DNA from: [Synechococcus] sp. NIES-970 | GTDB lineage: Bacteria; Cyanobacteriota; Cyanobacteriia; Cyanobacteriales; MRBY01 | Assembly (NCBI GenBank): GCA_002356215.1 | Contig: AP017959.1 | Span: 62,001 to 126,000, forward strand | Direction of reading: 5' to 3' | DNA length: 64,000 nt | In this document: positions 27,489 to 35,494 of the stretch, piece by piece | Layout of the letters: each line of letters begins with the position of its first letter | Numbering within the stretch: position 1 is the stretch's first letter | The notes under the pieces: generated by a model | Told to the model about the DNA's origin: nothing | Database searches by the model: none | The model's input: only the letters and a program-made list of their open reading frames with translations | Program-made: the position numbers and the translations under genes

Positions 27489-28802
27489 CTACAGGGTGAG
27501 GCTGTGGGTGTTGTTTTCGATCAAGTCTGCCAAATCCTTGAGGAAGGCGGCGGCATCGGCCCCGTAGATGACCCGGTGGTCACAGGTGATGTTCACCGTC
27601 ATTTGTTTCTTCACCCCGAATAAACCATCGGCGGTGGCGACAACTTTCGGTTGGGCGGCGGCGATCGCCAAAATAGAACCTTGGCCAGGGGGTAAGATTG
27701 CATCAAAGCTGCTGACCCCAAACATCCCCAAGTTAGAGAGGGTAAAAGTGCCAGTGCTATATTCATCGGGCTGCAGTTGCTTGAGGCGAGCCCGGTCAAC
27801 AAGATCTTTCCATTTGCGGGAGAGAGAATAAATATCCATCTGGTCGGCATTTTGCAGCACAGGCGTAATCAAACCGCCATCAGGCATCGCCACGGCGACA
27901 GCAACATTAATGCCACTGCTGTACCGAATCGCATTATCGCCAAAACTGGCGTTAACAACCGGGTGCTTTTGCAATGTCATTGCCACAGCCTTCGCCAACA
28001 AACCTGTCATTGTGACACCTTTGCTCTTGATCTGCTTGTAGAGCGCATCGAGAGCATCGGTAGTGATGTCGTAGGACACATGGAAAGTGGGTACGCTCAG
28101 GCTGGCATTCATGTTCCGCACTACGGCCTGTTGGAGCGTATTTAAGGGAACTACTTCACCAGGGGTCACTGCTACTGCAACTGGAGCCGGGGCGGCGGCC
28201 TTAGCGGCGACCGGGGCGGGAGCGGCGACGGCCATGGGTGCGGGTGCTGCTGCTGGGGCTTTGCCGGCTGCTTTTTCCACATCTTCAGCCACAATGCGAC
28301 CATGGGGCCCAGACCCAGGAATCGTTTTTAAATCAACACCAAATTCTTTGGCCAGCTTCTTCGCCCTGGGGGAAGCAACAATTCTGCCATCATTGACCAC
28401 AGGAGCTGGAGCAGGGGGAGCCGCAGGGGCTGGGACGGGAGTTGCAACAACGGGGGCCGATTCCGGGGCTGGAGCTGCAGGGGTTGCGGGTGCTGCTACT
28501 GGGGCACTACTACCACCACCTTTGAGGGTTGCGGCCTTTTGTTTGGCTTCTTCAATTTCTGCTTCGGTATCAGCGACGAGGGCGATCGCCGAACCAACGG
28601 GTGCTTCTTCACCGGCTTCAACAATAATGGCAGCCAGGAACCCTTCATTAAAGGACTCCACATCCATATCAGCTTTGTCAGATTCCACCACGACAACGGT
28701 TTCACCTTTAGCGACTTTATCCCCCGGGGACTTGGTCCAAGAGACGATCTTACCTTCGGTCATCGTGGAACTGAGGGCGGGCATGAAAATATCGTGAATC
28801 AT
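27489..28802 (-). CDS. pdhC: Pyruvate dehydrogenase E2 (dihydrolipoamide acetyltransferase)
   Basis: A 437-residue E2. It has one lipoyl domain with lipoyl-lysine Lys43 (VVESDKADMDVES), a long Ala/Pro linker (residues 95-135), a peripheral subunit-binding domain (ASPRAKKLAKEFGVDLKTIPGSGPHGRI-type), a second Ala/Pro linker and a CoA acyltransferase domain ending in NITCDHRVIYGADAAAFL with the catalytic His. It transfers acetyl groups to CoA in the pyruvate dehydrogenase complex, supplying acetyl-CoA for fatty-acid synthesis. No E1 or E3 gene is adjacent, as usual in cyanobacteria. Start is ATG at 28802. Confidence 0.95.
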   Translation of the reverse strand: MIHDIFMPALSSTMTEGKIVSWTKSPGDKVAKGETVVVVESDKADMDVESFNEGFLAAIIVEAGEEAPVGSAIALVADTEAEIEEAKQKAATLKGGGSSAPVAAPATPAAPAPESAPVVATPVPAPAAPPAPAPVVNDGRIVASPRAKKLAKEFGVDLKTIPGSGPHGRIVAEDVEKAAGKAPAAAPAPMAVAAPAPVAAKAAAPAPVAVAVTPGEVVPLNTLQQAVVRNMNASLSVPTFHVSYDITTDALDALYKQIKSKGVTMTGLLAKAVAMTLQKHPVVNASFGDNAIRYSSGINVAVAVAMPDGGLITPVLQNADQMDIYSLSRKWKDLVDRARLKQLQPDEYSTGTFTLSNLGMFGVSSFDAILPPGQGSILAIAAAQPKVVATADGLFGVKKQMTVNITCDHRVIYGADAAAFLKDLADLIENNTHSLTL

Positions 28803-28925
28803 GGAGGAATCTTCTTTTAAAACAACGATGTGGACAAACTGTAGAACCGTTGTAGATTCTATCAGGTAACAGTTCTCAGTTAGTAGAGACGCGCTATTGG
28901 CCCCTAGACATTTGAGCCAATGGGC

Positions 28926-29480
28926 TTAGGCCGCAGCAATGAAGCTATCTAAATCTGAGAGGACTTCTTGGCTGTGGATTGCAGGATTAACACCGAGATA
29001 AATTTTACGCAAAACCCCATCGGGATCAATCAGATAAGTGTGGCGCAGGGAATAGCCCGTCAAATAGGAGCCATATTGTTTACTGACATCACCAGTACTG
29101 TCGGCGAGGAGGGGAAACTTCAGCCCCTCGGCATCGCAAAACGCTTCATGGGAATCGACATCATCGACGCTCACCCCCAAAATTTGCACGTTGCGGTCTA
29201 AATACTGGGGTAAATCCTGCTGGAAGCGGCGAGCTTCGAGGGTACAGCCGGGGGTGAAATCCTGGGGATAAAAATAAAGCACCACCCATTGACCCCGGTA
29301 ATCAGCCAGGGAAAATTCTTGGATCTCCCCGTCACCGGCATTTCCGAGCAGGGTAAATTCTGGGGCAGGCTGGTCTAGGGTCGGTTGGGTTCCCCCCAGG
29401 GCGATCGCCCCATCCATCGGCAACCATAGACAGGCGATCGCCAGCACCGCGATGAGAGTTGTCCGTAAAAATTTCAACAT
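28926..29480 (-). CDS. Exported peroxiredoxin of the BCP/PrxQ family
   Basis: A 184-residue peroxiredoxin from ATG 29480 (TTG 29522 adds an unlikely leader). The first 28 residues are a signal peptide (LIAVLAIACLWLPMDGAIA). The peroxidatic Cys79 is in DFTPGCTLEARRF. PrxQ enzymes normally carry a resolving Cys five residues later; here that position is Arg. A second Cys lies further on in AFCDAEGLKFP. It reduces peroxides in the periplasm or thylakoid lumen. It is divergent from mtnP, 71 bp apart. Confidence 0.88.
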   Translation of the reverse strand: MLKFLRTTLIAVLAIACLWLPMDGAIALGGTQPTLDQPAPEFTLLGNAGDGEIQEFSLADYRGQWVVLYFYPQDFTPGCTLEARRFQQDLPQYLDRNVQILGVSVDDVDSHEAFCDAEGLKFPLLADSTGDVSKQYGSYLTGYSLRHTYLIDPDGVLRKIYLGVNPAIHSQEVLSDLDSFIAAA

Positions 29481-29551
29481 AGGATAAAAAGCCGGTTTTG
29501 ATACAAGATAATGTTGTAGCAAATCAAGGCAAATCTAACATCCCACAAACC

Positions 29552-30424
29552 ATGGCAGATATTAAAATCGGCATCATCGGCGGCAGCGGTCTCTACAAAA
29601 TGGAAGCCCTCCAGAATATCGAAGAAGTCACCGTTGAGACCCCCTTTGGTGCGCCCAGCGACAAGCTCATTACCGGCACTCTCAATGGTATCCCCGTAGT
29701 CTTCTTACCCCGCCACGGCCGCAACCATCATCTCTTGCCAACCGAACTGCCCTTCCGTGCCAATATCTATGCCCTCAAATCCCTCGGTGTGGAATACATC
29801 ATCTCTGCCTCTGCGGTAGGCTCCCTCCAGGCGGCAATCAAACCCGTCGACATGGTGGTCCCTGATCAATTTATTGACCGCACCCGCCACCGCACCGATA
29901 CCTTTTTTGGTGAAGGCATTGTCGCCCATGTGACCTTTGGAGATCCCGTTTGTCCCCAGTTGGCGCAGATCCTGGGGGATGCCGTGGAATCTTTGAACTT
30001 AGAAGGCGTTGACCTGCACCGGGGCGGCACCTACGTCTGCATGGAAGGCCCCGCTTTTTCCACCAAAGCCGAATCGAACCTATACCGTAGTTGGGATGCC
30101 AGTATCATCGGCATGACCAACCTCCAGGAAGCGAAATTGGCCCGGGAAGCGGAAATGGCCTATGCCACCCTCGCCCTTGTGACTGATTACGACTGTTGGC
30201 ACCCAGACCATGAAAGTGTCACCGTCGAAATGGTGATTGCTAATCTCCATAAAAATGCCACCAATGCCCAAAAAGTCATCCAGGCTGTTGTCGAAAAGTT
30301 AGCGGCAAATCCCCCCCAATCGGCGGCCCATGATGCCCTCAAATATGCGATCCTCACCCCCCTCGATCAGGTCCCCGCAGCCACTAAAGAAAAGTTGGCT
30401 TTACTGCTGAAAAAATATTTGTAA
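29552..30424 (+). CDS. mtnP: S-methyl-5'-thioadenosine phosphorylase
   Basis: A protein of 290 residues from ATG 29552. [14 protein letters not shown] opens a PNP/MTAP family II fold, HGRNH is the phosphate-binding signature, and [14 protein letters not shown]-type and [17 protein letters not shown] segments hold the substrate-site residues. It phosphorylates 5'-methylthioadenosine to adenine and methylthioribose-1-phosphate in methionine salvage and polyamine by-product recycling. The alternative TTG start at 29498 would overlap the peroxiredoxin gene. Confidence 0.95.
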   Translation: MADIKIGIIGGSGLYKMEALQNIEEVTVETPFGAPSDKLITGTLNGIPVVFLPRHGRNHHLLPTELPFRANIYALKSLGVEYIISASAVGSLQAAIKPVDMVVPDQFIDRTRHRTDTFFGEGIVAHVTFGDPVCPQLAQILGDAVESLNLEGVDLHRGGTYVCMEGPAFSTKAESNLYRSWDASIIGMTNLQEAKLAREAEMAYATLALVTDYDCWHPDHESVTVEMVIANLHKNATNAQKVIQAVVEKLAANPPQSAAHDALKYAILTPLDQVPAATKEKLALLLKKYL

Positions 30425-30653
30425 AACCTAAAAAAATTGGCACTCTCAGCGGGAAACTGCTAAATATTGCAAAAAGTTTGTAGATAACCCTTTGAGGGGG
30501 GATTTTTCTTAAACTAAAGAGATATCAGTCCCGATTACATTACCGTAGGGATGAGCGCTCTCCTTTTTGTTATTCCTCGTGCCAAAGGAATAAAAAGTTT
30601 GGTGACATGGGGAACTGAGTTTTCCAGTTGTCATACATTTGGAGTGTGCAAAA

Positions 30654-30998
30654 ATGACCTACTCTTTTGATCTCCTTGGGGTTACCCCCCTCATTACTTT
30701 TTTCAACTATCAGCAGCAAAACGAACAAGACCCCCAGCGCCCTAAGGCTTATCTCGCCGCCTATCGTTGTACCCTCGATAGCTTTATTGATGCCCTAGAC
30801 ATGATTCCGAAAAGACCCCATTGGAATTGGGATGAGGTGGTGGAGACCATGGTGCATTTTTGGCTAAAGCAGGAAGATATGGTCCGTCGCTGTGAACAGG
30901 AACTCCCCAGCAATCCAGAAGAACCTTATCTGGTGGTAGCCCGGGTAGCTAATCTCACGGCCATGCGCCATGAATTTGAGTCTCTCTTTGCCGGTTAG
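30654..30998 (+). CDS. Conserved-looking small protein of unknown function
   Basis: A 114-residue protein from ATG 30654, with GGAG 9 bases upstream (TTG 30639 is an alternative start). It is soluble and helical; Trp-rich RPHWNWDEVVETMVHFWLKQEDMV is the most distinctive segment. No domain recognised. Its own upstream region of about 230 bp and convergent placement against the gap2 terminator indicate a monocistronic gene. Confidence 0.7.
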   Translation: MTYSFDLLGVTPLITFFNYQQQNEQDPQRPKAYLAAYRCTLDSFIDALDMIPKRPHWNWDEVVETMVHFWLKQEDMVRRCEQELPSNPEEPYLVVARVANLTAMRHEFESLFAG

Positions 30999-31041
30999 AT
31001 CCTTATCGTCATCAATGATTTAGTGTGGGGCACTGGGGTAG

Positions 31042-31071
31042 AAAAAAAGAGGTGGAACTTACACCACCTCT
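31042..31071 (-). terminator. Intrinsic terminator of gap2
   Basis: A perfect 8-bp stem (31048-31055 with 31064-31071), 8-base loop, followed by seven T on the minus strand. Confidence 0.92.
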
Positions 31072-31125
31072 CGGATCTAGCTTGCAAGACTAATGGATAA
31101 CAGCGGTCTTGCTGTGTTTAATGGC

Positions 31126-32142
31126 TTAGGCTTCCCACTTCTGGGCAACAATTTCAGCGAGGTCAACTACACGCTGGGAATAGCCCCATTCGTTGTCATA
31201 CCAAGCGACAACCTTGATCAAGTCGCCATCGAGAGCGAGGGTGAGGCTCCCATCGACGGTAGAAGATACATCAGTACCCCGGAAATCACAGGAAACGAGG
31301 GGCTCTTCGGTGTAGGCGAGGATGCCTTTCATGGAACCTTCTGCTGCTTCCTTGAGAACTTGGTTGACTTCTTCGGCGATCGTTTTCTTTTCGATGTTGG
31401 CGACAAGGTCAACTACGGAAACGTTGGGGGTGGGGACACGCATTGCAATCCCGGTGAGCTTACCTTTCATTTCGGGGATGACCAGAGCAACGGCTTGGGC
31501 CGCACCAGTGGAGGTGGGCACAATATTTTCTGCGGCAGCCCGAGCCCGACGGAGGTCACGGTGGCTGTTGTCAAGGATCCGCTGGTCACCGGTGTAACTG
31601 TGGACCGTGGTCATCGTACCTTTGACGATACCAAAGCGTTCGTGGAGAACTTTAACAACGGGAGCAAGACAGTTAGTGGTACAGCTTGCGTTACTGAGAA
31701 TATCGTATTTATCGTGGGAATATTGGTCAGCGTTTACACCAACAACGTAGGTGCCTACACCTGCGCCTTTACCAGGGGCAGTGAGGACAACTTTCTTGGC
31801 GCCGGCTGTGAGGTGCTTAGATGCGCCTTCGTCGGAGTTGAACACACCGGTCGATTCAATGACTAGGTCAACACCCCATTCTTTCCAAGGCAGATTGAGG
31901 GGGTTTCTGTCGGAACAACACTTGATCACTTGGCCGTTGACTGTCAAGGAGTTGGCGTCATAACCGATTTCGCCATCGAATTTACCCAACATCGTATCGT
32001 AACGAAGCATATGGGCATTGCTTTTGGTATCGGTAGTCGCGTTGATCCCAACGACTTGGAGTTGGCTGTTTTCGCGACCAGCCCAACATCTCAAGAAGTT
32101 GCGTCCAATACGTCCAAATCCGTTAATCGCTACTCTAATCAC
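31126..32142 (-). CDS. gap2: Photosynthetic glyceraldehyde-3-phosphate dehydrogenase
   Basis: A 338-residue GAPDH when started at GTG 32142 ([16 protein letters not shown]), with an AGAGGG ribosome-binding site just upstream. The longer frame would add 20 atypical residues. The catalytic Cys is in [12 protein letters not shown] near residue 153 and the phosphate-binding region [17 protein letters not shown] follows. The sequence is of the Gap2 type ([16 protein letters not shown] near residue 35), which accepts NADPH and works in the Calvin cycle. Followed by its own terminator. Confidence 0.95.
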   Translation of the reverse strand: MIRVAINGFGRIGRNFLRCWAGRENSQLQVVGINATTDTKSNAHMLRYDTMLGKFDGEIGYDANSLTVNGQVIKCCSDRNPLNLPWKEWGVDLVIESTGVFNSDEGASKHLTAGAKKVVLTAPGKGAGVGTYVVGVNADQYSHDKYDILSNASCTTNCLAPVVKVLHERFGIVKGTMTTVHSYTGDQRILDNSHRDLRRARAAAENIVPTSTGAAQAVALVIPEMKGKLTGIAMRVPTPNVSVVDLVANIEKKTIAEEVNQVLKEAAEGSMKGILAYTEEPLVSCDFRGTDVSSTVDGSLTLALDGDLIKVVAWYDNEWGYSQRVVDLAEIVAQKWEA

Positions 32143-32382
32143 CGCGTCTTGCCCTCTATTAAAGATTAAATTGCAATAAAAGTTTTCATTTGATGACCCC
32201 AATCATATCAAAGACTGCACAATTCGATCCCCGAATTTCAGGAAACCCATGAACTGATTTGCTGACTAAACTCTGGCTACTCTGCTTCTGGGAGGAGAAA
32301 AGGCGATCGCCAAAAGAAGTTTGCCGAGAAAGCACCTTGCTTGTAAAAGTCCGGTAATATTGCATACTTAAATGTGTTCTGT

Positions 32383-32423
32383 CCCCTATCGTCGCCATAG
32401 CCAACGATAGGATGTGTGAGGGG
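32383..32423 (+). promoter_or_regulatory. Leader hairpin immediately before the murC ribosome-binding site
   Basis: CCTATCGT (32385-32392) pairs perfectly with ACGATAGG (32404-32411) over an 11-base loop. The Shine-Dalgarno GAGGGG (32418-32423) follows at once, and CCCC at 32383-32386 could alternatively pair with it. This could limit translation of murC, which also uses a TTG start. Confidence 0.45.
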
Positions 32424-32431
32424 AAAAATCG

Positions 32432-33892
32432 TTGAAAACTGTAGATCTAAGCGGAAAACCATTTCACTTCATCGGAATTGGAGGGATTGGAATGTCTGCC
32501 CTCGCCTATGTTTTGACTAACAAAAATATTCCTGTGTCTGGTTCTGACCAACGGGCGAGCCACATCACAGAGCGATTGGCGGCAGTGGGAGCGCATATTT
32601 TCAATCAACAGGTTCCAGAAAATCTCCAGGCTTTTTCTTCGAGTGATCAATCCCCTAACCAACACAGTCTGCCCCAGGTCATTTGTTCGACGGCAATTGG
32701 CCAAGGAAATTCCGAGTTTCAAGCAGCTCAATCCTTAGGCTGCAATATTTTTCACCGCTCTGATGTGCTGTCGGCCTTGGTGAAAGAATATGACAGCATC
32801 GCTGTGGGGGGAACCCATGGTAAAACGACCACCAGTAGCTTGATTGGTTATATTTTTTTAGTGGCAGGTCTTGACCCCACAATCATCGTCGGCGGTGAAG
32901 TAGATGCCTGGGATGGGAATGCCCGCCTTGGCCAGGGGACTTATTTAGTGGCTGAGGCGGATGAATCTGATGGAACTTTGGTCAAACTCCGACCCCAGCT
33001 GGGGGTGGTGACGAATATTGAATTAGACCACCCAGATCATTATCAATCCTTAGACCAAGTGGTGGACATCTTCCAGACCTTTGCGCGCCACTGCGAAACT
33101 TTGGTGGCCTGTGTCGATTGCCCGACGATCGCCAAGGGGGTTTTATCCCATCAGATAGGCTATGGCCTAAACAATATCGATCAGGCAGACTATTGGGCCA
33201 CGGACATTGAATATGGGCCTTTATCGACCCGCGCGGTGATCTGGGAGCGGGGCGATCGCCTCGGAGAAATCAACCTTGCCCTCCTGGGATCCCATAATTT
33301 ATGCAATGCCCTCGGGGCGATCGCCGTAGCCCGCCATTGTGGTGTTCCCTTTGCGCCCATTGCCGAAGCCCTAGCTTCTTTCCAGGGAGCGAAGCGACGC
33401 TTTGAGATCCGGGGCCAACGCCAGGGCATTACCTTCATTGATGACTATGCCCATCACCCCAGTGAAATTGAAGCGACCCTCCAGTCCGCCAGACTCCGGG
33501 CCGGGCAAGGGCAGCGGGTGGTTGCTATTTTTCAGCCCCACCGATACAGCCGTACCCTTGCTTTTTTAGATGAATTTGCAAAAGCTTTCAAAAATGCCGA
33601 TGTGACCATAATTACTGATATTTATGGCGCGGGGGAGAAAAATGTAGATAACCTTACAGGGGAAGCCCTACAGCGGGCGATCGCCAAACAACAAAACAAT
33701 GTTTTTTACCACCCAGATCTCCAAAGCTTACCCCTTTGGTTAGTGCCTCAACTGCAAACTGGTGATCTGGTGTTGTTTTTGGGAGCCGGGAATCTCAACC
33801 AAACCATCCCCACCCTCTTGGCCCAGTGGCCGACTGATGACAGTTCACCCCTTGCCCCCCAACCGTTGACCCAATGTGCTGCCCCAGACTAA
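32432..33892 (+). CDS. murC: UDP-N-acetylmuramate--L-alanine ligase
   Basis: A 486-residue Mur ligase. N-terminal UDP-binding GIGGIGMSALAYVL is near residue 15, ATP P-loop GGTHGKTTTSS is near residue 125, and DDYAHHPSEI is in the third domain. It adds L-Ala to UDP-MurNAc in peptidoglycan synthesis. The start is a TTG at 32432, supported by GAGGGG 8 bases upstream and by the conserved N-terminal sequence beginning right after it. It is followed 39 bp later by murB. Confidence 0.95.
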   Translation: MKTVDLSGKPFHFIGIGGIGMSALAYVLTNKNIPVSGSDQRASHITERLAAVGAHIFNQQVPENLQAFSSSDQSPNQHSLPQVICSTAIGQGNSEFQAAQSLGCNIFHRSDVLSALVKEYDSIAVGGTHGKTTTSSLIGYIFLVAGLDPTIIVGGEVDAWDGNARLGQGTYLVAEADESDGTLVKLRPQLGVVTNIELDHPDHYQSLDQVVDIFQTFARHCETLVACVDCPTIAKGVLSHQIGYGLNNIDQADYWATDIEYGPLSTRAVIWERGDRLGEINLALLGSHNLCNALGAIAVARHCGVPFAPIAEALASFQGAKRRFEIRGQRQGITFIDDYAHHPSEIEATLQSARLRAGQGQRVVAIFQPHRYSRTLAFLDEFAKAFKNADVTIITDIYGAGEKNVDNLTGEALQRAIAKQQNNVFYHPDLQSLPLWLVPQLQTGDLVLFLGAGNLNQTIPTLLAQWPTDDSSPLAPQPLTQCAAPD

Positions 33893-33931
33893 GGTGACTT
33901 CACCCCCACCCCCTTACCTCGGATAGAAACC

Positions 33932-34876
33932 ATGGTTTGTTCCCCCTCCCGTTCCGAAACAGCATCTGCGTTGAATGGCGCAGTGGATTTCGATAATCTG
34001 ATTCAAGCCCATGTCCCCCTCGCCCACTACACTTCTTTTCGTGTCGGGGGCCAGGCTGAATTTTATGCAGAGCCCAGTAATTTAGCCGAAACAGAAGCCT
34101 GTTTTGCCTGGTATCTCCAAAATCTAGACGGTTTTCCAATCACGATTTTGGGGGCAGGTTCTAATCTTTTGATCAGCGATCGCGGCATTCCTGGTCTCAC
34201 GATTAACACCAAAAAAATCCGTTATTACCAAGCCCAAGAAGAGGCAGGTATCTTAATTGCCAGTGCTGGGGAGCCGATCGCCCGTCTGGCTTGGCAGGCA
34301 GCGAAGCGGGGTTGGAAGGGGCTGGAGTGGGCCGTGGGCATTCCGGGGAGTGTGGGCGGCAGTGTGGTCATGAATGCGGGGGCACACCAGGGTTGTGTGG
34401 CCGATCGCCTGGTGTGGCTCAAGGTTTTGGACCCCGATGGCACGATTCATCAGTTGAGTCCAGCGGATCTCGATTATCGCTACCGCACTTCAAATTTGCA
34501 GGGGGGCGATCGTCTCGTGCTAGAAGCCGCTTTTCAGCTAGAGCCTGGTTTTGATAAAGAAGCAGTGCGGGCCGAAACCAACCGCAACTTAAAAATGCGT
34601 AAATCTACCCAGCCTTACCATCTCCCCAGTTGTGGCAGTGTTTTTCGCAATCCATACCCCGAAGCAGCGGGTCATTTGATTGAACAAACAGGCCTCAAAG
34701 GTTATCAAATCGGAGGTGCTCAGGTGGCCGAACGCCATGCTAACTTCATTGTGAATTGTGGCGGGGCCAAGGCGATGGATATTTTTCGACTGATTCACCA
34801 TGTCCAGGAACAGGTCGAACAAACCTGGGAAATTTTGCTCCAGCCTGAAGTGAAAATTCTAGGGGATTTTTCCTGA
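33932..34876 (+). CDS. murB: UDP-N-acetylenolpyruvoylglucosamine reductase
   Basis: A 314-residue type I-like MurB with FAD-binding domain. It shows LGAGSNLLISDRG near residue 72, GIPGSVGGSVVMNAGAH near residue 136, and the serine-type catalytic stretch PSCGSVFRNP near residue 230. It reduces enolpyruvyl-UDP-GlcNAc to UDP-MurNAc, the step before MurC. It is co-directional with and close to murC; a murC-murB pair is typical in cyanobacteria. Confidence 0.95.
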   Translation: MVCSPSRSETASALNGAVDFDNLIQAHVPLAHYTSFRVGGQAEFYAEPSNLAETEACFAWYLQNLDGFPITILGAGSNLLISDRGIPGLTINTKKIRYYQAQEEAGILIASAGEPIARLAWQAAKRGWKGLEWAVGIPGSVGGSVVMNAGAHQGCVADRLVWLKVLDPDGTIHQLSPADLDYRYRTSNLQGGDRLVLEAAFQLEPGFDKEAVRAETNRNLKMRKSTQPYHLPSCGSVFRNPYPEAAGHLIEQTGLKGYQIGGAQVAERHANFIVNCGGAKAMDIFRLIHHVQEQVEQTWEILLQPEVKILGDFS

Positions 34877-35016
34877 CCAATCGTGTGGGGAAATCCCCTG
34901 GGGGCAACAAAGGGGAGCACAAGATATTAAGATAGGTTACGGATTAGATTTCCTCGGGGCCCAATTCCGAAGCAATTAATCTGCTAATCATTACTCTGTT
35001 TATTTTTTTAACCGCT

Positions 35017-35349
35017 ATGGCACAAGGATTTGGATTAGGAAAAATGAAAGAGCTGGCTGCCGCGTTCCAGCAAGCCCAAAAGGTACAGGAAGGTGCAAAA
35101 AAGCTCCAGGAAGAATTGGAAGCGATGAACATTGAAGGAACCAATGGTGACGGTTCTGTCAAAGTCATCCTCAGCGGTAACCAAGAGCCCCGGGGCGTTG
35201 AAATTTCTGAAGCGGCGATCGCTAAAGGAGCCACCGAATTGTCCGCAGCGGTTTCTGAAGCTCTGACCGATGCCTACACCAAATCCACCGAAACCATGCG
35301 GAGCCGGATGGAAGAACTCACCAGTGGTTTGAACCTCCCTGGTTTTTAA
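35017..35349 (+). CDS. YbaB/EbfC family nucleoid-associated protein
   Basis: A 110-residue protein of the YbaB/EbfC family. It has an N-terminal amphipathic helix rich in Gln, Lys and Glu (FQQAQKVQEGAKKLQEELEAM) followed by a beta-sheet (GDGSVKVILSGNQEPRGVEIS). These small dimeric proteins bind DNA nonspecifically. It is followed by a bidirectional terminator. Confidence 0.92.
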   Translation: MAQGFGLGKMKELAAAFQQAQKVQEGAKKLQEELEAMNIEGTNGDGSVKVILSGNQEPRGVEISEAAIAKGATELSAAVSEALTDAYTKSTETMRSRMEELTSGLNLPGF

Positions 35350-35450
35350 AGTCGTTATTCCCAAGGTTTGACACAAGCCAGTATTTGCCGCCTCATTTGA
35401 AAAAAATGAAGGGCAGCACATTACGCAACTCATGCGAAATAACGATCTAT

Positions 35451-35486
35451 AAAAATGTCCCCTGAGCTTTTCTAGGGGATATTTTT
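35451..35486. terminator. Bidirectional terminator between ybaB and the caspase-like gene
   Basis: ATGTCCCCT and AGGGGATAT-type arms pair over about ten bases, with an A-run before and a T-run after. It can serve both convergent genes. Confidence 0.85.
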
Positions 35487-35494
35487 ATGGCGTA

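Noticed and set aside
28087-28797. A 236-codon Ala/Gly/Thr-rich open frame opposite the PDH E2 linkers
   Set aside because: Shadow of the Ala/Pro linker codons in the E2 gene; no domain of its own.
31093-31866. A 257-codon open frame opposite gap2
   Set aside because: It mirrors the GAPDH coding frame in a highly biased gene and overlaps the gap2 terminator; no independent evidence.
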